From: Streptomyces populi
GTDB taxonomy: Bacteria; Actinomycetota; Actinomycetes; Streptomycetales; Streptomycetaceae
Assembly (NCBI RefSeq): GCF_002911015.1
Contig: NZ_KZ626840.1
Coordinates: 62,001 to 126,000 of the forward strand
DNA: 64,000 bases
Direction of reading: 5' to 3'
The stretch's first letter is position 1. Each line of letters starts with the position of its first letter. Position numbers and translations under genes: made by a program. A model generated the notes under the pieces. The model did no database searches, had not been told where the DNA came from, and saw nothing but the letters and a program-made list of their open reading frames with translations. Below, one piece after another: positions 8,694 to 17,372 of the stretch.

Positions 8694-9109
8694 CCGCCTC
8701 CCCGGCGAGTGCCTGATGCCATGGGCACCAAAGCCGTCGCCTGATCGGTGGTCACACCGAAAGAGCCCACCGAGTCCGCCGACATCGGGCCCGCTCCGCT
8801 ACAGACGGCGCTCGGCGCACAAGCTCTGGACCCCACCGCCACCGTCTGCGGCAGGCGGGGAGACGACGACAGGCTGATCAGTGGCCATACCTTCAGCGTG
8901 CGGGTCCTGTCGACCGCGCACGCCGAGCTGCCGCGTCGTCGTTCGGCTCGCCCGGGGTCGGCCGCCCGGCCAGGCACCGGGGCCGGAGTCATCGGAGTCA
9001 CCTGACACCTCGGGGTGCCCTCGATGTCCGACCGCCGGGAGTTCTCGGCCGTTACCGCGGCGTCGATCGACCAACGCCGGATCGGCGGAACTGCCACCAT
9101 CCGTGACCA
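8694..9109. other. Intergenic, no gene seen
   Basis: Frames on both strands lack ribosome sites and family features. The region ends at the promoter-like block of the PAP2 gene. Confidence 0.45.
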
Positions 9110-9249
9110 GTGAAATTCACTTGCAGCGCTCCGCTAACATGATCGGCCTCACCGCGATGCCGTCAGGCCTCCTGTCGTTCACCGGAAATCCATGCTGTCC
9201 GGCACGAAGAGTGACCCATTAACCAGAAACCAACAAATCGGCCAAAAAA
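9110..9249 (+). promoter_or_regulatory. Promoter and conserved 5' leader of the first PAP2 gene
   Basis: TAACAT at 9135-9140 is a possible -10 box. From here to the TTG start the DNA can be aligned with the region upstream of the paralogue at 35365-35480. Shared pieces include CATGATCG, GCTGTC, CGAAGNGTGA, AACAAA and CGGCCAAA, the last just before TTGATA. The shared leader of about 110 nt suggests regulatory content. Confidence 0.5.
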
Positions 9250-10611
9250 TTGATACCTATAGCATCGCGGGCGCTTTCGCGAATAAACAGCAGAACACCA
9301 TTCACCGCGCGGCGCCGGCCACGGACGGCACTGTGGACCGCGGTGGGGGCGACGGCTCTCGGATTCCTCATCACGCTGGAGATCGCGGCGCGGCACTACG
9401 GCTTGCCGGGACCGATCACCAACCAGGCGAAAGAGGTGATATTCACCCCCAAATCGGGGCCGCTTCTCTACGCCAGCATGGCGCTGATGACGGTGGTGCT
9501 CCCCCGGCGGCAACGGTTCATCGCGGCCGGCACCGCGATCGGTGTCGACGTCGCGTTCTTGCTGGTGCGGTGGGCGACCGACTCCAAACCGGCCTTCGGC
9601 AACGGCGCGTTGTGGGTCATATTGGGCTGTGCGGTCATCGCCGTCACGCGTCGCAGTGGCCAGGAGCGCATTCTGCTGCTGAAGGGGGTCGGGCTCGCCC
9701 TGCTGCTGGTGGCAGGCCGGAAGACCGGCGACACCTGGCTGCTCATCACGTCGAAGACCCGCCCGAAAGTGCTCGACCCGTACGTGGCGACCGCCGATCA
9801 CGCGCTGGGCAACCCGTCCTGGCTGGTGGGCCGGATGGTCAGAGCGACCGGCCCGGTCGGCGCCCACGTTCTCGACTACGTCTACATACAGCTCGCGGTG
9901 TTCGCGGTGATCGTCACGCTGTATCAACTGCGTGACGTGGCGGTCGAGCGCCGCTTCCCGCGCCACCATCTGGTGCGCACCTTCCTCGTCATCGGCCTCC
10001 TCGGGCCGGGCATCTACATGATCTTCCCGGTGGTCGGACCGATTTTCGCCTACGGTGCCGACGGCGGGCAGTGGGCGGCGGCCGACCTCTGGCCGAACAC
10101 TCCCCCGCCGGTCCACACCCCGGTCCCCATCTCGTTCGACGAGATCACTCCACGCAACTGCATGCCCAGCCTGCACACCGCGTGGGCCACCGCGATCTTC
10201 ATTCATTCCCGCAAGGGTCCGCGCATGCTGCAATTCGCAGGCTCCTTCTGGCTGATCGCCACGCTCGGCGCAACGCTGGGATTCGGCTACCACTACGGCG
10301 CGGATATCGTTGCTGGTGTCGTGTTCACGCTCACCATCGAGGCAGGTCTGCGCTCGCAGGAACGTGGCTGGGACCGGTCGGGAATCCAATTGGTCGCCCA
10401 CGGCGCGGCGGTCTTCACCGCGCTCCTGCTGTCCTATCGCTATCTGCCGATGGAGATGGCCGAACATCCATGGGTGTTCGGCCCCCTTGTCATGCTGGCG
10501 CTGGCCTCAGTGATCCACGTTTTTGTACGGACCACCAGGCTGTGGGATCCGACGGCCGCACCGGCACGGCTGCCGAACCCCCGATCAGAACCACAACCCG
10601 AACCGGTTTGA
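9250..10611 (+). CDS. PAP2 / inositolphosphotransferase-like membrane enzyme
   Basis: 453 aa with about 10 hydrophobic segments. The C-terminal half carries the lipid phosphate phosphatase signature CMPSLHTAW (near residue 305) and YHYGADIVAGV (near 345), giving the catalytic His residues and Asp of PAP2_3 or Aur1/Ipt1-like enzymes. These move phosphate-linked head groups on lipids at the membrane. TTG 9250 is the first usable start in frame and has no strong ribosome site. It corresponds exactly to the TTG of the paralogue (34012-35364). The two proteins are alike along their whole length, so they arose by duplication. Alternative: phosphatase for undecaprenyl or phosphatidyl substrates. Confidence 0.8.
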   Translation: MIPIASRALSRINSRTPFTARRRPRTALWTAVGATALGFLITLEIAARHYGLPGPITNQAKEVIFTPKSGPLLYASMALMTVVLPRRQRFIAAGTAIGVDVAFLLVRWATDSKPAFGNGALWVILGCAVIAVTRRSGQERILLLKGVGLALLLVAGRKTGDTWLLITSKTRPKVLDPYVATADHALGNPSWLVGRMVRATGPVGAHVLDYVYIQLAVFAVIVTLYQLRDVAVERRFPRHHLVRTFLVIGLLGPGIYMIFPVVGPIFAYGADGGQWAAADLWPNTPPPVHTPVPISFDEITPRNCMPSLHTAWATAIFIHSRKGPRMLQFAGSFWLIATLGATLGFGYHYGADIVAGVVFTLTIEAGLRSQERGWDRSGIQLVAHGAAVFTALLLSYRYLPMEMAEHPWVFGPLVMLALASVIHVFVRTTRLWDPTAAPARLPNPRSEPQPEPV

Positions 10612-10628
10612 GACACGTTCCATCACAT

Positions 10629-10652
10629 CGGGTCTCTCCGCGGAGAGACCCG
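10629..10652 (+). terminator. 24-bp perfect palindrome after the PAP2 gene
   Basis: The half-site CGGGTCTCTCCG is followed directly by its reverse complement, 18 nt after the stop codon. A stem without a spacer can end transcription only with a forced loop, so it could also be a protein-binding site. Confidence 0.5.
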
Positions 10653-10665
10653 GAGGTCACCCGAC

Positions 10666-10696
10666 GTGAGCCCTTCCTGCATCAGGAGGGGCTCAC
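10666..10696 (+). terminator. 14-bp stem-loop, likely terminator
   Basis: GTGAGCCCTTCCTG and CAGGAGGGGCTCAC pair with one G-T wobble around a 3-nt loop, about 55 nt after the PAP2 stop. Confidence 0.55.
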
Positions 10697-10929
10697 GGCG
10701 TTGTGCCACGACGGCAAGGGCGGTCGGAGTCGAACCCGCGGCATCCGGTTGAGGATCTCCGCGGCACCGGGGACCGGGGCCGGCGCCAGGGCCACAGCAC
10801 CGGTTCCAGGTGCTCACGACGTGGTCTCGGCGTTCGCGTCGGCTGCCTGAGGGCTGTGCCGCAACGACCGCTCACAGCTCCGGGAACGGTGGGGTGCCGT
10901 CCATCAATTGCAGCAACTTCCGAGCGGGT

Positions 10930-10961
10930 GTCGCCTCCTCCAGCCGTGCGGAGGAGGCGAC
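10930..10961. repeat. Perfect 12-bp inverted repeat with 8-nt loop
   Basis: GTCGCCTCCTCC and GGAGGAGGCGAC surround AGCCGTGC. No gene is adjacent. It may be a terminator, or a relic of a small RNA or mobile element. Confidence 0.5.
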
Positions 10962-11445
10962 GCCCTCGACGACCGACCGGCCCGCGTACACGGCCGGGCG
11001 GCCCGGGACGGGGCGGTGCCACAGGGCCCGGCCCGACTTCATGACTTTGCCGTGACCGAAGTGATCACGGCGTCGGCCCCGTCCTGGACAGCCCCGTTCA
11101 CCGGGCCGAACCCTCGCCGTCTCGACATCACGGCCGCCCTCGTCGAGGACGCGCTCGGCGAGCAGCTGCTCGCCCTCCTGTTCCAGCTGCAGGCCGCCCG
11201 CACCGCCGCCGTCGCGACGAACACGGGACCGGCACGCTGCCGCCCGGCGGAACCTCTTCGACCGCATGCCCGGACAGCCGTTCCACCGCCTCCGCCGACG
11301 CCGCCTGTTCGCTGAGAACGCCGCATTTCCCGGCGCCCCGATGACTGCGGCTCGACGACTTGGAGTCGCGAGGTGTCTTCCTCGTCTTCGGACCCGTACT
11401 CGTACGCCGACGACGCTCGAACCCCTTCCGTCAGGGGTTCCCACT

Positions 11446-11988
11446 TCACGGGCGGTTCAGGCCCCACGTCTGTAGGGCGTAGGGCCGCCCCTTCTCCTCA
11501 CCCGTGATCAGCGGCACGTCGAGCAGGGCGAAGCCCGCCTTGGTGGCCACGGCGACGCTGGCGGTGTTCTCTGCCTCCAGCTCCAGGATCACCTGCCGCG
11601 CGGCCAGCCGCTCGAAGGCGTACGCGGCCATCACCCGTACCGCCCGCACCGCCAGCCCCTGGCCGCGGTGCGCCGGGCCGACCGCGTAGCCGATCTCCAT
11701 GCCCTCGGGGGCGCGGCGCAGCATCACCTCGCCGAGCGGCGCTCCGCCGTCGACCGTGATCGCGAGCAGCACGGCCGCGCCCTCCTCGCGCAGTTGCCGG
11801 TCCCGGACGAGGCGTGCGCGGGCGGCGGCTTCGTCGAAGGGGGAGACGATCGGCGTCCAGTACGCGATGTCGGGGTGGTCGAACAGCTCCGGCATCGCCG
11901 TCAGGTCCGCCTCCGTCCAGTCACGAAGGACGAGGCCCTCCCCCGAGAGCTCTATCCGCTCGGGAAAGGACGACGTGGCGCTGCTCAT
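11446..11988 (-). CDS. GNAT N-acetyltransferase (RimJ/RimL-like)
   Basis: 180 aa from ATG 11988 with GGAGG 7 nt upstream. The opening LVLRDWTEADLTAMPELFDH is typical of RimJ/RimL-type GNATs. The acetyl-CoA loop is seen in GPAHRGQGLAVRAV (R/QxxGxG/A form), followed by ENTASVAVATKAGF. The substrate is unknown: ribosomal protein N-termini or a small amine. It is a single gene on the minus strand. Confidence 0.85.
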   Translation of the reverse strand: MSSATSSFPERIELSGEGLVLRDWTEADLTAMPELFDHPDIAYWTPIVSPFDEAAARARLVRDRQLREEGAAVLLAITVDGGAPLGEVMLRRAPEGMEIGYAVGPAHRGQGLAVRAVRVMAAYAFERLAARQVILELEAENTASVAVATKAGFALLDVPLITGEEKGRPYALQTWGLNRP

Positions 11989-12534
11989 GGTGGGACCTCC
12001 CTGGCCTGTTCAGAACAAGGCAGGGTATCCGGAGAAATCCTCACGGCCGGGCCGACCGCACTGTCATGCGCGCTCACGCTCGCGCACCTGCCGGAACCGG
12101 TCGAGCAGGTGACACGGCAGGACCTCGGTGGGTGCGACACCGGGGCTCGATTGCGAAGGAAATGTGAACGCTCTTCACGATCCCTCGATCGGCCCGACCA
12201 GGTTCAGATCCGGGGCCCGCACGCCAGGTGACCACCCTTACCTGCCACTTTCCACCCTGACGCCCAACGCGCGGCACCTGACGTGCGGTCACGACCGAGG
12301 GTCCGACGAGCCCGTCGACGAGCCTCCAGCACGCCGCCCACCTGGAGTTTCCACTGTTGATCTTCATCGAGGATGCTGATACACACATCCTGTTCACATT
12401 TTCTTCACTCGATCGCGCGGAGCGTACGTGAGGTTCCGGGCCGCCCTGGCCGCACCGGCCGCTGCCGTCGCTCTCGCCACGCTTCCGGCCGACTCCCACG
12501 CCGGATGAACCGACATCTCACCCTGGAGAAGAAC
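11989..12534. other. Intergenic, upstream of a secreted-protein gene
   Basis: No gene is supported in these 546 bases. The right half carries TTCAC-rich motifs, including the 11-bp direct repeat at 12392-12413. A GTGAACGCTCTTCAC-like inverted element lies near 12165. Confidence 0.45.
12392..12413 (+). promoter_or_regulatory. PHO-box-like 11-bp direct repeat
   Basis: GTTCACATTTT is followed directly by CTTCACTCGAT. Spacing and core match the Streptomyces PhoP direct-repeat unit. It lies about 120 nt upstream of the secreted 303-aa gene. Compare the similar pair at 2994-3015. Confidence 0.4.
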
Positions 12535-13446
12535 ATGCGCCTTCGCGCCACCCTGCTCGCGGTCGCCACCGCGGGTGCCACCTTCGCGGTGCCGGCCGCC
12601 GCCCACGCCGCGGCCGTACCCAAGCAGACCCTGCGCCTGACCGCGGGCGCGGAGTCCGCGCCGGGCGTGTGGACCTCCCTGCGCATGGACATCGGCGCCC
12701 ACACCAGCGGCAAGGCCTACCTGGACCTCTCCGACTCCAAGGGACTGCGGGAAGTGGTGTTCCAGCGCTACGACTCCAAGACCAAGAAGTGGTCGACGCT
12801 CCCCGAGGACTCGTACGGGAACACCTCGATCGCCACGGTCACCTCCACCAAGGCGGCCAGCGTCTCCCTGCGCTTCCGTCCCGCACCCCGGGACTTCTGG
12901 TCCGTGACGCCCGGCGCCGCGGTCAAGAGCACCGTGGGCGCCAGTCACTTCGTGGGCGGCCGTGCCATCAACCACGCCTCCGCCACCACCCTCGTGCGCA
13001 CCGTCACCACGAAGCTGACCGGCGTGGCGAACTCCAGCACCAAGCGCGGAGTACTGCACCCCTTCACCCTGACCACCAAGAACACGACCAAGCGCAACCT
13101 CGGCGCCGTCGGTCAGGACCTGCAGATCGCCGGCAGCAGCAAGACCAAGGCCGCCTCGGCCAAGGACTTCCAGTTGCAGCAGTGGAAGACCGACTCCCAG
13201 GGGCACGGCAGCTGGAAGAACCTGACTCTGGTCAACAAGGGCGGCAGGGCGGTGGCCACCGGCATCTCGCCGGCCACCAAGGCCCTCGCTCCCGGCAAGA
13301 CCGTGACGTACAAGTTCCGTCTCGCCGTCCGCACCACCGCCGTCTCCGGCCTCAACCAGGTGGGACTGATCGTGGACACCCGTGAGGGATCCCAGGTGAT
13401 CGCGACCAGCCTCGCCGACTACTGGGGTTCGCCCAACTGGGACTGA
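12535..13446 (+). CDS. Secreted protein of unknown function, 303 aa
   Basis: ATG 12535 follows GGAGAA at 4 nt. The Sec signal peptide spans about residues 1-25 (LRATLLAVATAGATFAVPAA, cleavage near AHA-AAV). The mature protein is Thr/Ser/Lys-rich and beta-predicted, with no Cys. Two regions look alike in style, each with strands such as TLRLTAGAESAPGVW and HPFTLTTKNTTKRNLG, so two Ig-like modules are possible. No enzyme motif is seen. The upstream repeat suggests phosphate-responsive control. Confidence 0.8.
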   Translation: MRLRATLLAVATAGATFAVPAAAHAAAVPKQTLRLTAGAESAPGVWTSLRMDIGAHTSGKAYLDLSDSKGLREVVFQRYDSKTKKWSTLPEDSYGNTSIATVTSTKAASVSLRFRPAPRDFWSVTPGAAVKSTVGASHFVGGRAINHASATTLVRTVTTKLTGVANSSTKRGVLHPFTLTTKNTTKRNLGAVGQDLQIAGSSKTKAASAKDFQLQQWKTDSQGHGSWKNLTLVNKGGRAVATGISPATKALAPGKTVTYKFRLAVRTTAVSGLNQVGLIVDTREGSQVIATSLADYWGSPNWD

Positions 13447-13646
13447 CACCCCGGCACAGGGTGACGGGCGGTCCACGGCGGGCATGACGCCGTGAACTCC
13501 CCGAAGGCGCTTCGCCCCGCCCGGTCCTTGCGGCGAGGCGAAGCACGCATCGCTCGTGGATCCCGTCCGACGCGCGCGGCAGCCGTACGGCTGCCGCTGT
13601 CCGGGGCGGCACGAGGGGGGTTTCTACAGGTGACCGTGCCCCTGTC

Positions 13647-15377
13647 TCACGCCGGTGCGAACTTCTGGGCGCCGGAGCCGTTGCAGTCCCAGATCTGTAG
13701 GCGGGTCCCGTTCGCGGTGGCACCCGACGGGGAGTCGACGCACCGGCCGGTGGTCGGGTTGGACATCGAGCCGTCGGCGTTGGCGACCCAGTTCTGGTAG
13801 CCGCCGCCGTTGCAGTTGGCCAGCTGGAGCTTGGTGCCGTTCGCGTTGGCACCACCCGCGATGTCCAGGCACTTGCCCAGTGTGCGCAGGGCCTGGCCGC
13901 TCCAGGTCCACTTCTGGTCGAGCGAGTTCGCCTGCTGGCAGTCCCACAGCTGGACCGCGGTACCGTCACCACCGGTGTCGTCACCCGCCACGTCCACGCA
14001 CTTGCCGCCCGGTCCGTAGATCGGGGTGCCGATGGCGAACTGCTGGGCGCCGGAGCCGTTGCAGTCCCAGATCTGCAGGCGGGTCCCGTTCGCGGTGGCA
14101 CCCGACGGGGAGTCGACGCACCGGCCGCTGGTGGGGTTGCGGAGCGAGCCGTCGGCCTGTCGCACCCACGACTGGTAGCCGCCGCTGTTGCACGTGGCGA
14201 GCTGCAACTTCGTACCCGCGGCGCTGTTGCCGCCGGCGATGTCCAGGCACTTGCCGAGGGTCTGTAGGGTCTGACCGCTCCAGGTCCAGTGCTGGTCCTT
14301 GGCCGCCGACTGGCAGTCCCACAGCTGGACCGCGGTACCGTCGCCGCCCGTGTCGTCACCCGCCACGTCGACACACTTGCCGCCCGGTCCGGTGATCGTC
14401 TGGCCGGTCACCGAACCACCGCCACCGCCACCGGAGCCCGGCCCCTTGTTGTAGACGGCCACCGAGTCGATGACCAGCTTGCCGCCGGAGACCGTGGCCG
14501 CGTTCGGGCCCCCGCCGAAGGCGTCCGGGAAGCCGCCGCCGATCGCCAGGTCGTAGATGATGAAGAAGGGGTGGTCGACCGCGTCGGCCCAGGTCGTGGC
14601 GTCCACCTGGTTGGCGTTGACGGTGAAGAAGTTGCTCCCGTCGAGGTAGAACCGGATCTGCTCCGGTGACACCGATCGGTCGATCTCCGCCGCGTAGTCG
14701 TGGAAGCCGGTCTGACAGCCCGAACAGGCACGTTCGCCCGAGCCTATGCCGGTCGACTCGTTGCACGGCCCGCCCGGGTTCACACCGCAGTGCAGGGTGC
14801 TGAAGACGGAGCTGCGGCCGTTGATGTCCTCCATGATGTCGATCTCGCCCGACTTCGGCCAGGTCACCCCGTCGCGCAGCGGCGCGCCGAGCATCCAGAA
14901 CGCCGGCCAGTAGCCCGCGCCGTTGGCGGTGGTGACGTTGGGCTGTTGCAGGACGGACTCGATGCGCACGACGCCGCCGGCCGCGGCGCCGAAGCCCGCC
15001 GACTGGGTCTCCACACGCCCGGAGGTCCATCCGGCCCGGGGGTCGGAACCCGAGTGCAGCGCCTGGAGCACCAGATGCCCCTGGCCGTCGTAATAGACGT
15101 TCGAGGTGCTGCTGGTCATGGTCTCGATCTCACCGGTGCCGAAATTGCTGCCCGGACCGGTGTCGTACTTCCACAGGCCCTGGTCGATGCCGGTGCCGGA
15201 AGCGCCGTTGAAGTCGTCGCTCCAGGTGAGCGTGAAGCCCGACGGCGTCGGGGGCACTGCCGCCTGGGCGTTCAGCGTCGACGTGACGGTGGCCGCCATC
15301 GTCATCACGACGACGGGAATCAGAGAGAGCGCTCTCTTCCACGCGCCGCGCTGTGCTCGTGCAGGGAGTAATTGCAT
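13647..15377 (-). CDS. Secreted GH16 beta-glucanase with two ricin-type lectin domains
   Basis: 576 aa from ATG 15377 with GGAGG 8 nt upstream. Signal peptide about 1-40 (ending LNAQA-AV). The GH16 catalytic domain covers about 45-320. The catalytic pair is in GEIDIMEDING, with E178 as nucleophile and E183 as acid/base, and the family ending DSVAVYNKG is present. A Gly-rich linker (about 323-338) leads to two near-identical ricin B/CBM13 domains (about 340-455 and 458-576), each with CVDVAGDDTGGDGTAVQLWD and QxW repeats. Likely substrates are laminarin-like beta-1,3-glucans of fungi or algae. The near-identity of the two lectin repeats at DNA level suggests recent duplication or gene conversion. 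Confidence 0.92.
   Translation of the reverse strand: MQLLPARAQRGAWKRALSLIPVVVMTMAATVTSTLNAQAAVPPTPSGFTLTWSDDFNGASGTGIDQGLWKYDTGPGSNFGTGEIETMTSSTSNVYYDGQGHLVLQALHSGSDPRAGWTSGRVETQSAGFGAAAGGVVRIESVLQQPNVTTANGAGYWPAFWMLGAPLRDGVTWPKSGEIDIMEDINGRSSVFSTLHCGVNPGGPCNESTGIGSGERACSGCQTGFHDYAAEIDRSVSPEQIRFYLDGSNFFTVNANQVDATTWADAVDHPFFIIYDLAIGGGFPDAFGGGPNAATVSGGKLVIDSVAVYNKGPGSGGGGGGSVTGQTITGPGGKCVDVAGDDTGGDGTAVQLWDCQSAAKDQHWTWSGQTLQTLGKCLDIAGGNSAAGTKLQLATCNSGGYQSWVRQADGSLRNPTSGRCVDSPSGATANGTRLQIWDCNGSGAQQFAIGTPIYGPGGKCVDVAGDDTGGDGTAVQLWDCQQANSLDQKWTWSGQALRTLGKCLDIAGGANANGTKLQLANCNGGGYQNWVANADGSMSNPTTGRCVDSPSGATANGTRLQIWDCNGSGAQKFAPA
15324..15337. promoter_or_regulatory. 14-bp palindrome inside the GH16 signal-peptide codons
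   Basis: AGAGAGCGCTCTCT is a perfect palindrome about 40-53 nt inside the gene. It resembles LacI-family operators such as the CebR box (GGGAGCGCTCCC core), which control polysaccharide-degrading genes in Streptomyces. It also encodes part of the signal peptide, so codon constraint alone could explain it. Confidence 0.35.
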
Positions 15378-15985
15378 GGGTATGGCCTCCGGGGGGAAAG
15401 GCATGATCGCGCTTGTTCGCCGTACCGTCTCCGACGATCTCCACCGACGACGAGCGGTGCACGCGCCCTTGCGGATCTGGACCATGAGGAACGGGGCGAA
15501 GGCCGGCGTACGGGCTGCCGTGGACAGGCAGACCCGCGGTGGGCGGCCGGGCTCGCGACCCCCCGTCGGCAGACGCACCGTCAACACAGGTGACGACTGG
15601 TGGTGTTGAGCCTTGTGGAGTTCTGTGCGGGGCGACGCTATTGGACCGGACCAATGCAGTCAAGGTTGTCGACCGACCGTACCGGAAGGCACCGATGCCC
15701 ATGGCTCGGACCGCGGAGGGCGGTTCAAGTCGTCGGACGAGCCATGGCCGTCGACCGCACCGGTGATCACCGCGTGGAAGGACCGGCCTCGGTCCGGCCA
15801 CGCCGGTACCGGACCCGAGCGCGACCCGGCCGTGGACGCCACCGGCCCGGCCGTCGCGACCACGCGATCCCGGCGGCACCGCCTCGGTCGTTCACCGCGT
15901 ACCGGCAGGGACGACCGGTGTCAGCGGTGACGGGCAACCCATCGGCCGTGTGCTCCCGGGGCGGTGGGATCCCGGCGTCCTCCCG
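15378..15985. other. Intergenic, upstream of GH16 gene
   Basis: About 600 bases without a supported gene. It holds the GH16 promoter region and the imperfect palindrome at 15640-15655. Confidence 0.45.
15640..15655. promoter_or_regulatory. Imperfect 16-bp palindrome, possible operator
   Basis: ATTGGACCGGACCAAT is symmetrical except for one base pair in each arm. Its TGG...CCA frame is reminiscent of GntR/DasR-type sites (TGGTCTAGACCA), but the core differs. It sits about 260 nt upstream of the GH16 start. Confidence 0.25.
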
Positions 15986-16405
15986 TCAGCGGATGTCGTG
16001 GTCGGGGTGTGTCCGGTCGTACGCGTGCCGCGCTTCGGCGATGACGGCACGGTGGGCGAGCGACCAGTCGGCGAGCGCCTTGACCAGGTGGGTCAGACCG
16101 GCCCCGGTCCCGGTCAGGCGGTAGTCGACCTGGGCCGGGACGGTCGGGTACACGGTGCGCAGCACGAGGCCGTCGCGTTCGAGCCTGCGGACGGTGAGGG
16201 TGAGCATGCGCTGGGAGATGCCGTCGACGGCGCGCTGCAGTTCACGGAACCGGCGTGGCCCGCCCGCGAGTTCGACGATCACGAGCACCGACCATTTGTC
16301 GCCGATGCGGTCCAGGACGTCACGGATGCCGCAGTCGGGATGGTCTTCGCGCCCACAGGGGTCGAGGGCGGCCGGGGTGGTTACCCCGGTGTGCGTGAGT
16401 GACAT
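15986..16405 (-). CDS. HxlR-family transcriptional regulator
   Basis: 139 aa from ATG 16405 with GGAGG 7 nt upstream. The winged-helix core CGIRDVLDRIGDKWSVLVIV, then GPRRFRELQRAVDGISQRML and RRLERDGLV are diagnostic of HxlR proteins. An N-terminal Cys (DPCGREDHPDC) may act as a redox or electrophile sensor as in related QorR/YodB proteins. It is divergent from the NAD(P)-binding oxidoreductase gene 87 bp away, which is very likely its target. Confidence 0.9.
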   Translation of the reverse strand: MSLTHTGVTTPAALDPCGREDHPDCGIRDVLDRIGDKWSVLVIVELAGGPRRFRELQRAVDGISQRMLTLTVRRLERDGLVLRTVYPTVPAQVDYRLTGTGAGLTHLVKALADWSLAHRAVIAEARHAYDRTHPDHDIR

Positions 16406-16492
16406 CGAACTGCCTCCTTGTGGCCGGTGGACGCGCGGTCGAGGATCAAGCGTAGTTACCGATGAGAACCACGACGGAAGACTGCGATTGAC

Positions 16493-17314
16493 ATGATCTT
16501 GGTGACGGGAGCGAACGGGAGCCTCGGCTCGGCCACCCTCGCGGCGCTGCGCGCCGACGGCGCCGCCGCGACGGGCGGCAGCCGGACACCGGGCGAGGGG
16601 ATGCGGCACCTCGACTTCGACGACCACGCGAGCCTCGACCTCACCGGGGTGTCGACCCTGGTGCTGATTTCCGCCGGCTACGCCGAGGACGACCAGGTCG
16701 TCGCCCGGCACACGGCGGTCCTGGACGCCGCCGTTCGCGACGGCGTCGAGCACGTCGTCTACACGAGCCTGACCACGGCCGGCGACCATCTCGGTTTCGC
16801 CCTGGCTCACCGTGCCACCGAGCGTCTGGTGCGGGCGAGCGGACCGGCCTGGACGATCCTGCGCAACGGCCTGTACGCCGAGCTCTTCGGCGGCCTGCTG
16901 ACGTGGGCCGGGGACGGTGTGGAGTCCGCGTTCGGGGACGGTGCCCTGGCCGCGGTCGCGCGGGAGGATCTCGCCGCTGCCGCGGCGGCCGTCGCGGCGC
17001 GTCCGGCCCGGCACGGCGGGCGGGTCTACGACCTCGTCGGTACGCCGATCACGGCGGGCCGGGTGACCGACCTGCTCGGGGTCCCGCACCGCACCATCGG
17101 GCTGGGCGAGTACCGGCGCAGGCTCCTTCACGGAACGCCGGGGCTCCTGCCGTTCCAGCCGCCCATGCTCGCTTCGATCGCCACGGGCATCCGGCACGGC
17201 TTCCTGGACGGTACCGCTCCCGATCTCACGGACCTTCTCGGCCGCCCGGCCCGCGATCCACTGCCCGTGGCCGCCGCGGCCACGGCCGCCGCGCGGCCGG
17301 GAACAAGCCTCTAG
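16493..17314 (+). CDS. NmrA/QOR2-like NAD(P)H-binding oxidoreductase
   Basis: 273 aa from ATG 16493. It is an atypical SDR with the N-terminal nucleotide site MILVTGANGSLGSATLAAL (TGxxGxxG) and the strand VEHVVYTSLT. This matches NmrA-like quinone or aldehyde reductases such as QOR2. It probably reduces electrophilic quinones in the cytoplasm, with expression switched by the divergent HxlR protein. Confidence 0.85.
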   Translation: MILVTGANGSLGSATLAALRADGAAATGGSRTPGEGMRHLDFDDHASLDLTGVSTLVLISAGYAEDDQVVARHTAVLDAAVRDGVEHVVYTSLTTAGDHLGFALAHRATERLVRASGPAWTILRNGLYAELFGGLLTWAGDGVESAFGDGALAAVAREDLAAAAAAVAARPARHGGRVYDLVGTPITAGRVTDLLGVPHRTIGLGEYRRRLLHGTPGLLPFQPPMLASIATGIRHGFLDGTAPDLTDLLGRPARDPLPVAAAATAAARPGTSL

Positions 17315-17372
17315 TGGGCGGTGGTGACCAGGGTGGCCCCGGGCAGGGACAGGAGGAGAACCTGACGGAGCC

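Larger units (their letters stand above)
10612..11445. other. Intergenic, 834 bp with several hairpins
   Basis: No gene is supported. Three strong inverted repeats lie at 10629-10652, 10666-10696 and 10930-10961. A plus-strand frame around 11030-11230 (DITAALVEDALGEQLLALLF) looks protein-like but has no start or ribosome site and ends in low-complexity Arg/Pro; it may be a relic. Confidence 0.5.

Noticed and set aside
10697..10760. T-arm-like string (GGTTCGACTCCGACC on the minus strand) suggesting a tRNA
   Set aside because: No D-arm, anticodon arm or acceptor stem could be fitted around it.
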